Shown one piece after another: positions 34,383 through 42,670 of a DNA stretch of 64,000 nt. The first letter of the stretch is position 1, and each line of letters starts with the position of its first letter. The notes below the pieces were generated by a model that ran no database searches, was not told the origin of the DNA, and worked only from the letters and a program-made list of their open reading frames with translations. The DNA comes from Rhizobium sp. RU36D. GTDB taxonomy: Bacteria; Pseudomonadota; Alphaproteobacteria; Rhizobiales; Rhizobiaceae. The translations under genes and the position numbers were made by a program. The stretch covers positions 46,818 through 110,817 of the forward strand of contig NZ_FWXU01000022.1 in the NCBI RefSeq assembly GCF_900176345.1, read 5' to 3'.

Positions 34383-35015
34383 ATGAAAAGTGCATTTGAG
34401 ATTGCCGCAATCGGGGTCATGGCTTTGTTCGGCGCGATGCCGAGCGGGGCTGAGGCGAAGGACTGGATCGACAAGGTCGAAATCTCCAGAGACGGTATCG
34501 ACGTCATACCGATCGAAGTTACCGCATCGGCCAAAGGCTATAAGGCCATAAAGACCAGCCAGCACCGCTTTCTGTTGCGGCTTTACGCCAAGGCGACACC
34601 GGGGGAGCGGATCGTTGCGGGCAAGGTCGGCTCCTATAAGGTCGTTCGCATGTTCGAGGCTGGCGAGCCGGGGAAATGGGATCAGGTTCTCGAAGGGCGC
34701 GAGATCGGCGGCGGCGAGGCCAAATCCGTATCCCGGTCCTATTCTGTCACCATCAAGCTCTCTCAGGTGACCTGGAGCAAGAACCCCGTCGATGTCTGCA
34801 ACGAGATGCTGTCGGACAAGCGGAAGAAGGGCTATTCCGTGGCGGAGGTCCTTGGCAAGAATTGGGACGCCAAGACCTATGTCTATTTCGAGTTCCAGGC
34901 TTTGGCAGCACGTGCCGGCAAGGCCAAGAGCGACAAGTGGAACATCAACAACACGGCAGGTCAGCGGCACTCGTTTGCCTATTCCGTGCCTGTGACCTGC
35001 CTGGCGGGCAACTGA
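34383..35015 (+). CDS. Exported protein of unknown function
   Basis: A 210-residue protein with a signal peptide (FEIAAIGVMALFGAMPSGAEA, cleavage after about residue 25). The mature part is rich in beta-strand patterns and lysine, with cysteines at about 139 and 206 that could form a disulphide. No family is recognised. GAGGAGGG lies about 7 nt before the ATG. It follows the aminotransferase gene by 114 bp on the same strand and precedes the convergent sigma-factor operon. Confidence 0.85.
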   Translation: MKSAFEIAAIGVMALFGAMPSGAEAKDWIDKVEISRDGIDVIPIEVTASAKGYKAIKTSQHRFLLRLYAKATPGERIVAGKVGSYKVVRMFEAGEPGKWDQVLEGREIGGGEAKSVSRSYSVTIKLSQVTWSKNPVDVCNEMLSDKRKKGYSVAEVLGKNWDAKTYVYFEFQALAARAGKAKSDKWNINNTAGQRHSFAYSVPVTCLAGN

Positions 35016-35045
35016 CAGGCGCCACCGGCGCACGCGTGAGCGTCG

Positions 35046-36275
35046 TCAATCACCCTGCGAAATCATATCAAGCCGCGAGGTGATAAAGTCCCGTTCATGG
35101 CGTTCGTTGGCAAGGAGGCGCGCGCTCTCGTATCGATCGCGCGCCTGCTGCGGGCGTCCCAGTCTCCGCAGCAGGTCGGCGGCAACGATATGGGTGGCGT
35201 GGTAGCGCCGCATGGCGGGATCGTCCATCAACGCCTCCACGATTGGCAGGGCGATGTCAGGGCCATGGACCTCTGCCACCGCCACGGCCCTGTTCAGAGC
35301 CACGACGTGCGACGGAGAGGCCTGCATCAGAAGATCGTAGAGAGACAAGATGCGGCGCCAGTCCGTTTCCTTGATCGTCGGCGCCTTCGCATGGCAGAGC
35401 GCGATGGACGCTTGAAGCCCGTATGCGCCGATCTCGCCTGATGCCATGACCGTGCGCATCAGGCTTTCACTTTCCCCGATCATCTGTTGGTCCCATAGGG
35501 ACCGGTCCTGGTCGGCGAGCAGCACGAGGTCGCCGCCGGGTGTCAGTCGCGCGTGCCGCCGTGAGTGCTGGACGAGCAGCAGAGCCAGAAGCCCCAGGCA
35601 TTCCGGATCCGGCAGCATCTGCGCGATGAGGCGGCCGAGATGGATGGCATCGTCGCACAAGCGCTCTGCCGCGCCAGCCCGGGCATATCCCTCGTTGAAC
35701 AGCAGGTAGACCACCGCCAGCACGGTTTCCATGCGGGCCGCAAGTTCCGGCCCTTCCGGGACGATATAGGGAATGTTTTGCCTGCGTATCCTGGCCTTGG
35801 CGCGTACGATGCGTTGCGCGATGGTCGAAGGCGTGGTGAGAAAGGCGCGGGCGATGTCCTCCGTGGTCAGGCCGCAAACCTCGCGCAGGGCCATGGCGAT
35901 GCGGGCTTCGTCCGGCAGGACGGGATGGCAGCAGGTAAAGACCAGCCGCAGCATGTCATCCTCGATCACGACAGGATCATCCTCCACGTCTAGCCCAAGA
36001 CCCGTGAGGTAGGCGAGGTCGTCCCGCTGCCGGTCAAGCAAGCTGCGTCGGCGCAAGCGGTCGATCGTGCGGAAGCGGCCGGCCGAGATCAGCCAGGATT
36101 CCGGGTTCCACGGCACGCCCTTGGCCGGCCAATCCCGTGCGGCCTCAACGAATGCGTCATGCAGGGCCTCTTCGGCCAATTCGAAGCCGCCAAGCAGGCG
36201 CACCAGTGCGGCGCGGATCCGGGGCGCCGACTGCCGATAAATGCTGTCGATCTGCTGGCCGATCTGCCCCGCCAC
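35046..36275 (-). CDS. RNA polymerase sigma factor, ECF42-type
   Basis: A 409-residue ECF sigma factor with a long C-terminal extension. Region 2 (ELAEEALHDAFVEAARDWPA, then ISAGRFRTIDRLRR) and region 4 (LTTEDIARAFLTTPSTIAQR) are followed by a helical TPR-like domain (from about 175, AVVYLLFNEGYARAGA, onwards) that defines group ECF42. In that group the extension is needed for activity and there is no anti-sigma factor. The partner genes are YCII/DGPF proteins, as found here directly upstream. I chose GTG at 36275 (AGGAAG 6 nt upstream, 10 bp after the YCII stop); the frame extends to a TTG at 36302. Confidence 0.91.
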   Translation of the reverse strand: MAGQIGQQIDSIYRQSAPRIRAALVRLLGGFELAEEALHDAFVEAARDWPAKGVPWNPESWLISAGRFRTIDRLRRRSLLDRQRDDLAYLTGLGLDVEDDPVVIEDDMLRLVFTCCHPVLPDEARIAMALREVCGLTTEDIARAFLTTPSTIAQRIVRAKARIRRQNIPYIVPEGPELAARMETVLAVVYLLFNEGYARAGAAERLCDDAIHLGRLIAQMLPDPECLGLLALLLVQHSRRHARLTPGGDLVLLADQDRSLWDQQMIGESESLMRTVMASGEIGAYGLQASIALCHAKAPTIKETDWRRILSLYDLLMQASPSHVVALNRAVAVAEVHGPDIALPIVEALMDDPAMRRYHATHIVAADLLRRLGRPQQARDRYESARLLANERHERDFITSRLDMISQGD

Positions 36276-36285
36276 GACGTTCTTC

Positions 36286-36648
36286 CTAGTTTCCGTCAGC
36301 AACCAGCAAACGCACGGGACGGACCTCCACTACGCTGTGCTGCAACGACGGAATACCAGAGGCAATGCGGACCGCCTCGTCCAGATCCGCTGCCTCCAAC
36401 AGATAAAAACCGCCGATATGCTCCCGGGTCTCGGCGAACGGCCCGTCATGCACCGTCACGCCTCCGGTCGACCGCCGGATCGTGACCGCGAATTCAGGCT
36501 CGTCAAGCGCTTCGGAAACCAAATGGTGGCCGGAGGCGGTGATAGCCTTGTCGAATGCGAAATGTTCGTTGACGATCCTTCGGTGGTCGGCTTCGGAAAT
36601 CGCAGCGATATCCCGCGGGTCCGTATGGATGAAGCAGACAAACCGCAT
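36286..36648 (-). CDS. YCII/DGPF domain protein 1
   Basis: A 120-residue YCII-fold protein with the motif VHDGPFAETREHIGGFYLLE (DGPF at about 68-71) and the preceding conserved H/D residues (FIHTDPRDI). Function is unknown; DGPF proteins are the standard targets and partners of ECF42 sigma factors. AGGAG lies 9-10 nt before the ATG at 36648. It is the middle gene of a three-gene operon, 2 bp after the first YCII gene and 10 bp before the sigma-factor start. Confidence 0.92.
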   Translation of the reverse strand: MRFVCFIHTDPRDIAAISEADHRRIVNEHFAFDKAITASGHHLVSEALDEPEFAVTIRRSTGGVTVHDGPFAETREHIGGFYLLEAADLDEAVRIASGIPSLQHSVVEVRPVRLLVADGN

Positions 36649-36650
36649 CG

Positions 36651-37019
36651 CTATTGCTCCTGGCCGTGGTCTGGAATATCGCAGAGCGCCCGAAGCTCGA
36701 TGCTGCCATAGCGGGCAATGGGGACGTGGCTGGCGATCTCGGTCGCCTCGGTAAAATCACGTGCCTCGATCAACAGGAATCCCCCGAGATGTTCCCGGCT
36801 CTCGGCATAGGGTCCATCCGTCGTCGATAACTTGCCCTCCCGCACCCTCAGCGTCAGCGCCGTCTCTGGAGCAGCCAACGGTGATGCCAGCAGCAGGTGG
36901 CCCCGCTCGGTAAGCTCGAGGTCATAGGCCATGGATTGGCGATCCAAGTCGCGTTTTTCCGCCTCGCTGAGCGCCTGCATCACGCGCTCATCAAGCCAGA
37001 CCTGGCAAAGATATTTCAT
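36651..37019 (-). CDS. YCII/DGPF-like domain protein 2
   Basis: A 122-residue paralogue of the next gene. The signature reads TTDGPYAESREHLGGFLLIE, with DGPY in place of DGPF. It begins MKYLCQVWLDERVMQALSEA with GGGAG 7 nt upstream; the longer frame from 37160 covers the promoter. It is the first gene of the operon controlled from the palindromic promoter at 37066-37093. Confidence 0.92.
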   Translation of the reverse strand: MKYLCQVWLDERVMQALSEAEKRDLDRQSMAYDLELTERGHLLLASPLAAPETALTLRVREGKLSTTDGPYAESREHLGGFLLIEARDFTEATEIASHVPIARYGSIELRALCDIPDHGQEQ

Positions 37020-37065
37020 GTGGCATCTCCCTAACCATCCGCCGGTTTTACGCGGACTGGGCCAT

Positions 37066-37093
37066 TGTCGAAAGGGAAGCCTCGAATTCGACA
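37066..37093. promoter_or_regulatory. Palindromic ECF42-like promoter
   Basis: On the minus strand TGTCGA (37093-37088), a 17-nt spacer and CGAC (37070-37067) fit the -35/-10 pattern recalled for ECF42 sigma factors; the -10 lies 47 nt before the first YCII start. The arms CCATTGTCGAA (37062-37072) and TTCGACAATGG (37087-37097) are exact inverted copies, so the same TGTCGA-N17-CGAC also reads on the plus strand. Autoregulation of the operon is the likely role. Confidence 0.7.
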
Positions 37094-37287
37094 ATGGGAG
37101 ATCCGAAAAAATAATTTTTTTCGCAGTCGATCTGCGTGTCCCCCGACCGACCAGCATCAACCAATCGGCAGGAGGATAGCATGCATGTTCTTGAAGTCGC
37201 CTTGTTCAACGCGCTGACCCAAAGGCGGCGAGCGCCACCCAATGACAAACCGCTCGCCGCGCCTTTATTCGAGCGCCAAGGCCGGGA

Positions 37288-37575
37288 TCAGGCGCCCTTC
37301 CAGTCAAATGGCAGCGGTGCCTCGCGGAAGGCGAAGCGGTCGAGATGGCTGGAGACAACGCCCTTCATCCGCTCGAGAACCTCGGGCGATTGCGCTTCGA
37401 TTTCCACCGTCAGCCCGGCGGCGTCGGATGTCATGGTCGCCACCGCCTCGGCAAAGCGCACCACACCCTTTTGGTCGGTAAGCTCGACATCGAGCTTGTG
37501 GGCCCAGTGCTTGCACAATTGCTGGACATATTTCCAGCCGTTATCGGTCGGAACGGTTGCAATGGTCTTTTCCAT
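37288..37575 (-). CDS. DUF2218 family protein
   Basis: A 95-residue cytoplasmic protein of the DUF2218 family, recognised from YVQQLCKHWAHKLDVEL and the C-terminal VVSSHLDRFAFREAPLPFDW. Members often sit next to PadR regulators and siderophore-interacting genes, so a role linked to iron or metal metabolism is guessed from the family context. It starts 2 bp after the padR-like stop and is surely co-transcribed with it. Confidence 0.92.
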   Translation of the reverse strand: MEKTIATVPTDNGWKYVQQLCKHWAHKLDVELTDQKGVVRFAEAVATMTSDAAGLTVEIEAQSPEVLERMKGVVSSHLDRFAFREAPLPFDWKGA

Positions 37576-37577
37576 GA

Positions 37578-38147
37578 TCAGAGCCTTTCGATCTTCTGCG
37601 CCGCCTCGTCGATGAGGCGCGCCACTTCAAGCTGGATGTCGCGTGTCGTGTTGGCCTGGCTCAGCCGATCCTGCAGCGCTGCCTTGAGGTTGTCCATGGC
37701 CCGCCGAACGGGCGCAGCGTCGGTGCGCTCGCTGATCTTCGCAAGCGCCGCCAGGCGCGACATGGCGGTGGCCACTTCATCCGCGCGCTCCGCAAGATGG
37801 GTGCGTCCGGCTTCCGTGATGCCGAGCAGCTTGCGGGCGCCATCGGTCGCCTGTTCGTCTGCCAGACCCATGTCGATCAGCAGGGTCATTGTCGGATAGA
37901 CGACGCCGGGGCTCGGCGCATAGGCGCCGCCGGAGAGGTTTTCGATCTCGCGGATCAGGTCGTATCCGTGACGCGGCTGTTCCTCGATAAGCTTGAGCAG
38001 CACCAGCCGAAGTTCGCCGCCCTCGAAAACCCGGCGACGCTCGCCCCCACGACCGCGTGGCGCCATGCCGCGACCGCCGAAAAATGCTTCGCGCATGGCT
38101 TCCATCCGTTCGAACTTGCCTCGAGGGCCGCAATTGAAATGTCTCAT
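37578..38147 (-). CDS. PadR-family transcriptional regulator
   Basis: A 189-residue regulator. The winged helix is LVLLKLIEEQPRHGYDLIRE, then APSPGVVYPTMTLLIDMGLA and the wing; a helical C-terminal dimerisation domain follows. A glycine/arginine-rich N-terminal region (FFGGRGMAPRGRGGERRR) precedes the DNA-binding domain, as in some PadR proteins that sense flavins or metals. ATG at 38147 has AGGAA 7 nt upstream. A perfect 18-bp palindrome lies 31 bp upstream, so autoregulation is likely. Confidence 0.93.
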   Translation of the reverse strand: MRHFNCGPRGKFERMEAMREAFFGGRGMAPRGRGGERRRVFEGGELRLVLLKLIEEQPRHGYDLIREIENLSGGAYAPSPGVVYPTMTLLIDMGLADEQATDGARKLLGITEAGRTHLAERADEVATAMSRLAALAKISERTDAAPVRRAMDNLKAALQDRLSQANTTRDIQLEVARLIDEAAQKIERL

Positions 38148-38177
38148 GTCTGTGTTCCTGAAATTGTTGAAGTTGCA

Positions 38178-38195
38178 TCTAAGATATATCTTAGA
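38178..38195. promoter_or_regulatory. PadR operator candidate, perfect 18-bp palindrome
   Basis: TCTAAGATATATCTTAGA is an exact palindrome in the promoter of the padR-DUF2218 operon. The AAGATATATCTT core is of the kind bound by PadR-type repressors. It is 31 bp from the padR start. Confidence 0.7.
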
Positions 38196-38330
38196 ATGAT
38201 CTTTGCAAGAACCTCTGACGCAATTTTTTTTGGAGCTTGGGAGCGGTGAGGGCAGAGATGAAAAGGCGACGGCTGTCACGCTGGCCGAATGCCGCTATAA
38301 ATGCAGCAGTGATTCCGAGGAGATCCTGCC

Positions 38331-38804
38331 ATGGCCGGCCACACGCACCACTATGCGCTTACCGTTACCTGGAGCGGCAATCGCGGCAACGGCACGACCG
38401 GTTACCGCGAATACGACCGCGACCATGTGATCAGCGCGCCCGGCAAGCCTGATATTTCCGGCTCGGCCGATCCGGTGTTTCGCGGTGATGAGAAGCGCTG
38501 GAACCCGGAGGAACTGTTGCTGGCATCGCTGTCGGCCTGCCACAAGCTCTGGTACCTGCATTATTGCGCGGTGTCCGGCGTCATCGTCATGACCTATGAG
38601 GACCATGCCGAGGGCACGATGGTGATGGACCAACAGGGCAAGGGACGATTCACGGAGGTTGTCTTGCGCCCTCACATCACCATCACCAGCAGGAGTGACG
38701 CCGATACGGCGGCAGAACTGCATGAGGATTCGCACGAGAGCTGTTTCATTGCCAATTCGGTGAATTTCCCGGTCCGCTGCGAACCCGTCATCACCAAGGT
38801 CTGA
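38331..38804 (+). CDS. OsmC/Ohr-family peroxiredoxin-like protein
   Basis: A 157-residue OsmC-fold protein. The two redox cysteines are C70 in SLSACHKLW and C138 in HESCFIANSVNFP, matching the thiol peroxidase pair of OsmC. The organic hydroperoxide reductase role is inferred from the family. GAGGAG lies 9 nt before the ATG. Its upstream region is shared with the PadR operon, so the palindrome at 38178 could also affect it. Confidence 0.92.
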   Translation: MAGHTHHYALTVTWSGNRGNGTTGYREYDRDHVISAPGKPDISGSADPVFRGDEKRWNPEELLLASLSACHKLWYLHYCAVSGVIVMTYEDHAEGTMVMDQQGKGRFTEVVLRPHITITSRSDADTAAELHEDSHESCFIANSVNFPVRCEPVITKV

Positions 38805-38810
38805 TAAGTC

Positions 38811-39662
38811 TCAAAGCTCGCCGACCCAGTGCAGGTAACCGCTGATCAGCGACATGCAATAGGTGAACTTGAACATCAGTTCCGGCGCCTGGCCCCGCAG
38901 GAGCCGCAGCGGAATGCCGCCGATCGTTTTCGCCGTCATCAGCGCGATGCGCGTCAAGCCGTAGTGATGCTTGCGATAGAAGGCGCCATCCCCCATCGAA
39001 TATTTCCGGATACGGGCGAGATGGTTTGTCTCGCTGCTGGTATCGACCTGCTCGTGGAAGATCGTCAGGTCATGGGCAAAGCGGACCCGGATGCCGACGG
39101 CGAGAGCACGCGCCACATAGTCGCGATCTTCCGCCCCCTGGAACATGCTGGACGAACCGGGCCCCAGATTTTCATCGAAGGAACCAATGAGATCGGCGGC
39201 CTCGCGGCGCACGAAGATCGTGTTGGTATTGGCGGCGTCAATCACGTTGCTGCGGTTGATGTCGCAATCGACATCCAGTGACGGAACCACGGAGTTGTTG
39301 CCGTGCTGATCCACGGTGCGGCCGAGGATCATGCCGTGGTCGGGATGTTGCGCAAACAGCGACACCACATCGGCCAGCCCTTCGGGGCGATGCCAGCAGT
39401 CGTCGTCGGGAAAGCCGATGATATCACCAGAGGCGACCTTGAGACCGGCATTGCGGCCACGGGACACGCCCTTGGGCGATCTGATGTGCTTGATGTTGAT
39501 CTTGCCGGCATGCGCCGCCAGCACCTCGCTGAGGAAACCCTCAGGGTTTTGGTCCACGACGACGATTTCAAAGTCGCGGACACTTTGCCGTTCAAGCGAT
39601 GTGAGCAGGCGGTCGAGAACGTCTCGACGACCCAGCGTGCTGGTGATCAATGATATGGACAT
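38811..39662 (-). CDS. Glycosyltransferase family 2 protein
   Basis: A 283-residue GT-A glycosyltransferase. It opens MSISLITSTLGRRDVLDRLL, has the sugar-nucleotide DxD in FPDDDCWHRP near 92, and the acceptor-side ED in FQGAEDRDYVARAL. The C-terminal 50 residues are more hydrophobic and may touch the membrane. Such short GT2 proteins decorate surface polysaccharides; no polysaccharide cluster surrounds it. The start at 39662 fits the family; an in-frame ATG at 39698 with GGG 6 nt upstream is possible. Confidence 0.88.
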   Translation of the reverse strand: MSISLITSTLGRRDVLDRLLTSLERQSVRDFEIVVVDQNPEGFLSEVLAAHAGKINIKHIRSPKGVSRGRNAGLKVASGDIIGFPDDDCWHRPEGLADVVSLFAQHPDHGMILGRTVDQHGNNSVVPSLDVDCDINRSNVIDAANTNTIFVRREAADLIGSFDENLGPGSSSMFQGAEDRDYVARALAVGIRVRFAHDLTIFHEQVDTSSETNHLARIRKYSMGDGAFYRKHHYGLTRIALMTAKTIGGIPLRLLRGQAPELMFKFTYCMSLISGYLHWVGEL

Positions 39663-39790
39663 GCCGATATGCCGCCCTGGACCCGAGGTACAAGTCATTC
39701 GTACCCTTTGCAGGAGTCATACGCCGACCCGCGCCCTTGGCAAGCGGAAGCTCTGCCAAGGGTAAATTAATTCTTTGTAATGATTGTCCT

Positions 39791-41293
39791 TTATTGGAAC
39801 GCCGTCTCGAAGAAGCTGCGCAGCTTGCGCGAATGCAGCTTTTCCGGCGGCATGGCACCGAGCTTTTGCAGGGCGCGGATGCCGATCTGCAGATGCTGGC
39901 TGACCTGCGTCTTGTAGAACGCGGTCGCCATGCCCGGCAGTTTCAGTTCGCCATGCAGCGGCTTGTCGGAGACGCACAGCAGCGTGCCGTAGGGAACCCG
40001 GAAGCGGAAGCCATTGGCCGCGATCGTGGCCGATTCCATATCGAGCGCGATCGCCCTCGACTGCGATAGCCGCTTGACCGGTCCGCGCTGGTCGCGCAGT
40101 TCCCAGTTGCGGTTGTCGATCGTCGCCACCGTTCCCGTCCGCATGATGCGCTTTAATTCGAAGCCCTCATAGCCGGTGACCTCCTCGACAGCATCTTCCA
40201 GCGCCAACTGCACCTCTGCCAGAGCCGGGATCGGCACCCAGACCGGCAGGTCGTCATCCAGCACGTGATCCTCGCGCACATAGGCATGGGCCAGCACATA
40301 ATCGCCAAGCCGCTGGCTGTTGCGCAGGCCGGCGCAGTGTCCCAGCATCAACCAGGCATGGGGACGCAACACGGCGATATGGTCGGTGATCGTCTTGGCA
40401 TTGGAAGGCCCGACGCCGATATTGACCATGGTGATGCCGGCATGGCCCTTCATCTTCAGGTGATAGGCCGGCATCTGCGGCAACCGCCCAAGGGCTGTCC
40501 CGGACTCCGGCTCTGCGTGACCCGCCGGCGTGATGATGTTGCCGGGCTCGACAAAGGCGGTATAGCCGCCGCCACCCTCTGCCATCAGCTTGCGCGCATA
40601 GGCGCAGAACTCATCGACATAGAACTGGTAGTTGGTGAATAGCACGAAGTTCTGGAAATGCGTGGCGCTGGTGGCCGTGTAATGCGCCAGCCGTGCCAGC
40701 GAATAGTCGATGCGCTGGGCGGTGAATGGCGCCAGCGGATGCGGCTCGCCGGGACGCGGCTCGTATTCGCCATTGGCGATTTCGTCATCCGTCGTGGTCA
40801 GGTCGGGCGTGTCGAAGACGTCGCGCAACTGCACATCGGCAAGGCCGCTGGCCGCAGCCTCGACATGGGCGCCCTCGCCAAAGGCGAAATGCAGCGGGAT
40901 CGGCGTGGACGACTGGGAGACGACAACAGGAACCTGATGATTGCGAATCAGCAGGCTCAACTGTTCCTTGAGGTAATGGCGGAAGAGCTGCGGCCGCGTG
41001 ATTGTCGTCCTGTAGAGGCCCGGCGCTGTGACGTGTCCATAGGAGAGGCGCGAGTCTATATGACCGAAGCTCGTGGTCTCGACGGATACCTGCGGATAAT
41101 AGGCCCGGAACCGGCCCTGGATCAGCCCGCCCTTGGCCAGCGCGTCAAAGCCGTTGATCAGAAAGCTGGTATTGCGGTCATAAAGCGCGGTCAGCTCGTC
41201 AACCGCGGCCACCGGATCGGTGAAGGCACGGGGCTGATAGGCTTCGGGTTCAATGAGATTGACGGGAAGTGGAGAAGAGATTCGCTGTGTCAT
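39791..41293 (-). CDS. amn: AMP nucleosidase
   Basis: Hydrolyses AMP to adenine and ribose 5-phosphate, adjusting the cellular AMP pool. The 500-residue length and two-domain layout match Amn: an N-terminal AMP nucleosidase domain (about 1-170), then a nucleoside phosphorylase-like fold with VNIGVGPSNAKTITDHIAVL, LRPHAWLMLGHCAGLRNSQR and ALDMESATIAANGFR. No strong ribosome site precedes the ATG. It is alone, with about 130 bp to the glycosyltransferase gene. Confidence 0.95.
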   Translation of the reverse strand: MTQRISSPLPVNLIEPEAYQPRAFTDPVAAVDELTALYDRNTSFLINGFDALAKGGLIQGRFRAYYPQVSVETTSFGHIDSRLSYGHVTAPGLYRTTITRPQLFRHYLKEQLSLLIRNHQVPVVVSQSSTPIPLHFAFGEGAHVEAAASGLADVQLRDVFDTPDLTTTDDEIANGEYEPRPGEPHPLAPFTAQRIDYSLARLAHYTATSATHFQNFVLFTNYQFYVDEFCAYARKLMAEGGGGYTAFVEPGNIITPAGHAEPESGTALGRLPQMPAYHLKMKGHAGITMVNIGVGPSNAKTITDHIAVLRPHAWLMLGHCAGLRNSQRLGDYVLAHAYVREDHVLDDDLPVWVPIPALAEVQLALEDAVEEVTGYEGFELKRIMRTGTVATIDNRNWELRDQRGPVKRLSQSRAIALDMESATIAANGFRFRVPYGTLLCVSDKPLHGELKLPGMATAFYKTQVSQHLQIGIRALQKLGAMPPEKLHSRKLRSFFETAFQ

Positions 41294-41392
41294 GCGCCAT
41301 TATAGAGTGATGATCCTGACAAGCAAACGACGGCGCAGCGGTGAATAACAAAATTTCTTTACGGCGTTTTGTTCTTCGTGATGGTGTCCGGC

Positions 41393-41569
41393 TCAGCTCA
41401 TGGACTGGCGCTGCAAGCTAACGAACAGCAACAGACCCGCACCCCGCTTGGCAACCGCTACCTCGTTCGAATGCATGGCGCCGAGGGTCACCAACGGACC
41501 GAGCAGCATGGCCGAGATCAGCGCCAGGCGAAGGCCCGAGGCAGTCGAGGCAAGGATGGAAGCGGTCAT
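41393..41569 (-). CDS. Small membrane protein, 58 residues
   Basis: A 58-residue protein with a hydrophobic stretch (LALISAMLLGPLVTLGAM, about 15-32) and a second weaker one (GAGLLLFVSL, about 43-52). No family is recognised. The ATG has AAGGAA 7-8 nt upstream. It follows another small membrane protein gene by 25 bp on the same strand, so the two probably form an operon. Confidence 0.55.
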   Translation of the reverse strand: MTASILASTASGLRLALISAMLLGPLVTLGAMHSNEVAVAKRGAGLLLFVSLQRQSMS

Positions 41570-41594
41570 GGTTGCGTTCCTTCAGTTCAGCGGC

Positions 41595-41765
41595 TCAGAG
41601 CGCGACGACGCAATGGGGAGATGCCGGATGCAGGCAGGGTGCGGCCGTGCCGAAATGCACCCGCTTCGGTGACCTGTCGTTCTGTGCCACCAGGGCGGAA
41701 AGACCGAGGGCAAAGATTGCCATGGTCAGGCAGATGATCGTGAAGCGGCGCATCAGAGTATCCAT
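41595..41765 (-). CDS. Small exported or membrane protein, 56 residues
   Basis: A 56-residue protein: a basic start (MDTLMRRFT), a hydrophobic helix (IICLTMAIFALGLSALVAQ), then a polar C-terminus with two cysteines (C43, C51) in a TAAPCLHPASPHCVVAL tail. AGGGGA lies 7-8 nt before the ATG at 41765. The longer frame from 41978 has no such support. Family unknown. It is the first gene of the two-gene unit. Confidence 0.55.
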   Translation of the reverse strand: MDTLMRRFTIICLTMAIFALGLSALVAQNDRSPKRVHFGTAAPCLHPASPHCVVAL

Positions 41766-42044
41766 TGTCCAATCCCCTAAACCCTTGGAGCAGTGCATGG
41801 TGATGTTTTGCCACAGCGCGGCTGAACCGATGCTGAGACCATGGTTCATCTCGCGTTCAGCTTGTGCCGCACTCGCGTCGGGTTGATTGGGACTGAATTG
41901 CAGAGAGGATCCGCTTGGCGTGGGTGGTCGCCTGGGATAGAAAAAGCGGAGCGGGCACCGTCTCGTTGATCGAAACACTGGAAGCTCCCTCGGCGCGGCA
42001 CCGTCCGTCGCGAGGCGCGCTGTTCAGCAAGCAGGAATCAATCA

Positions 42045-42422
42045 ATGGATGAGACAAATAACGGTGCCATCCGCTATGGACGGATCGCCGCGATGTTGCC
42101 GGTGAAAGACATGGCAAGGGCCGTAGCCTTCTATGTCGGTGTGCTGGGCTTCGAGAAGGTCTTTGAAAACGGCAATCCGGTAGGCTTCATTATCCTGAAA
42201 CGCGACAATGCCGAACTGCATCTGACGCTCCAACCCATGCACAAGGCGGCAGACTTCAATGTCGCCCATATGATGGTCGAGAATATCGATGGCGTCCACG
42301 CGCTCATTCAAAGCGAAGGTCTGCGCATCATCAAGCGACTTCAGAATAAGGATTATGGCCTGAGGGCCTTTGTCTTTGAAGACCCTGACGGCAATCGCAT
42401 CGATGTCGGTGAGCCCATTTGA
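42045..42422 (+). CDS. VOC-family (glyoxalase/bleomycin-resistance-like) protein
   Basis: A 125-residue protein with the vicinal oxygen chelate fold: paired beta-alpha-beta units starting with AAMLPVKDMARAVAFYVGVL and ending FVFEDPDGNRIDVGEP. The conserved C-terminal E and the H in NAELHLTL could be metal ligands. The likely relatives are bleomycin-resistance-like or dioxygenase-like proteins; the substrate is unknown. AGGA lies about 9 nt before the ATG. Confidence 0.9.
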   Translation: MDETNNGAIRYGRIAAMLPVKDMARAVAFYVGVLGFEKVFENGNPVGFIILKRDNAELHLTLQPMHKAADFNVAHMMVENIDGVHALIQSEGLRIIKRLQNKDYGLRAFVFEDPDGNRIDVGEPI

Positions 42423-42436
42423 TCCAGGGTCAAGCT

Positions 42437-42590
42437 ATGGAACGGCGGATGAACACCGCCGTTCCGGCACTGACGGGCTGAAACGTACGATCAGGATCAG
42501 AGACGCGTCCAGGTCTGTGTCTTGCACAGAACCGACAGCACGCAGCCCTTCATCTTCAGCGAATTGCCGGAGACGCTGCCGGAGCCGGAC
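42437..42590 (-). pseudogene. Truncated duplicate of the DUF2147 gene end with its terminator
   Basis: This 154-bp block matches 43197-43351 with scattered changes. It encodes on the minus strand the last 30 or so residues of the DUF2147 protein (SGSVSGNSLKMKGCVLSVLC, then KTQTWTRL and the stop at 42499-42497). A downstream hairpin lies at 42439-42465 (10-bp stem GGAACGGCGG/CCGCCGTTCC). No 5' part is present, so it is a remnant. Confidence 0.85.
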
Positions 42591-42670
42591 AATCTTGCTT
42601 GTCAAGCAATCCAGCAAAGGGAAGCCTCAACCGCACGCTATGGCGGCATCGTGGATGCCAGGACTGTCAT

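Noticed and set aside
37241..37615. Coding status of the second half of the plus-strand frame from 37181
   Set aside because: It mirrors DUF2218, which has clear family motifs on the minus strand.
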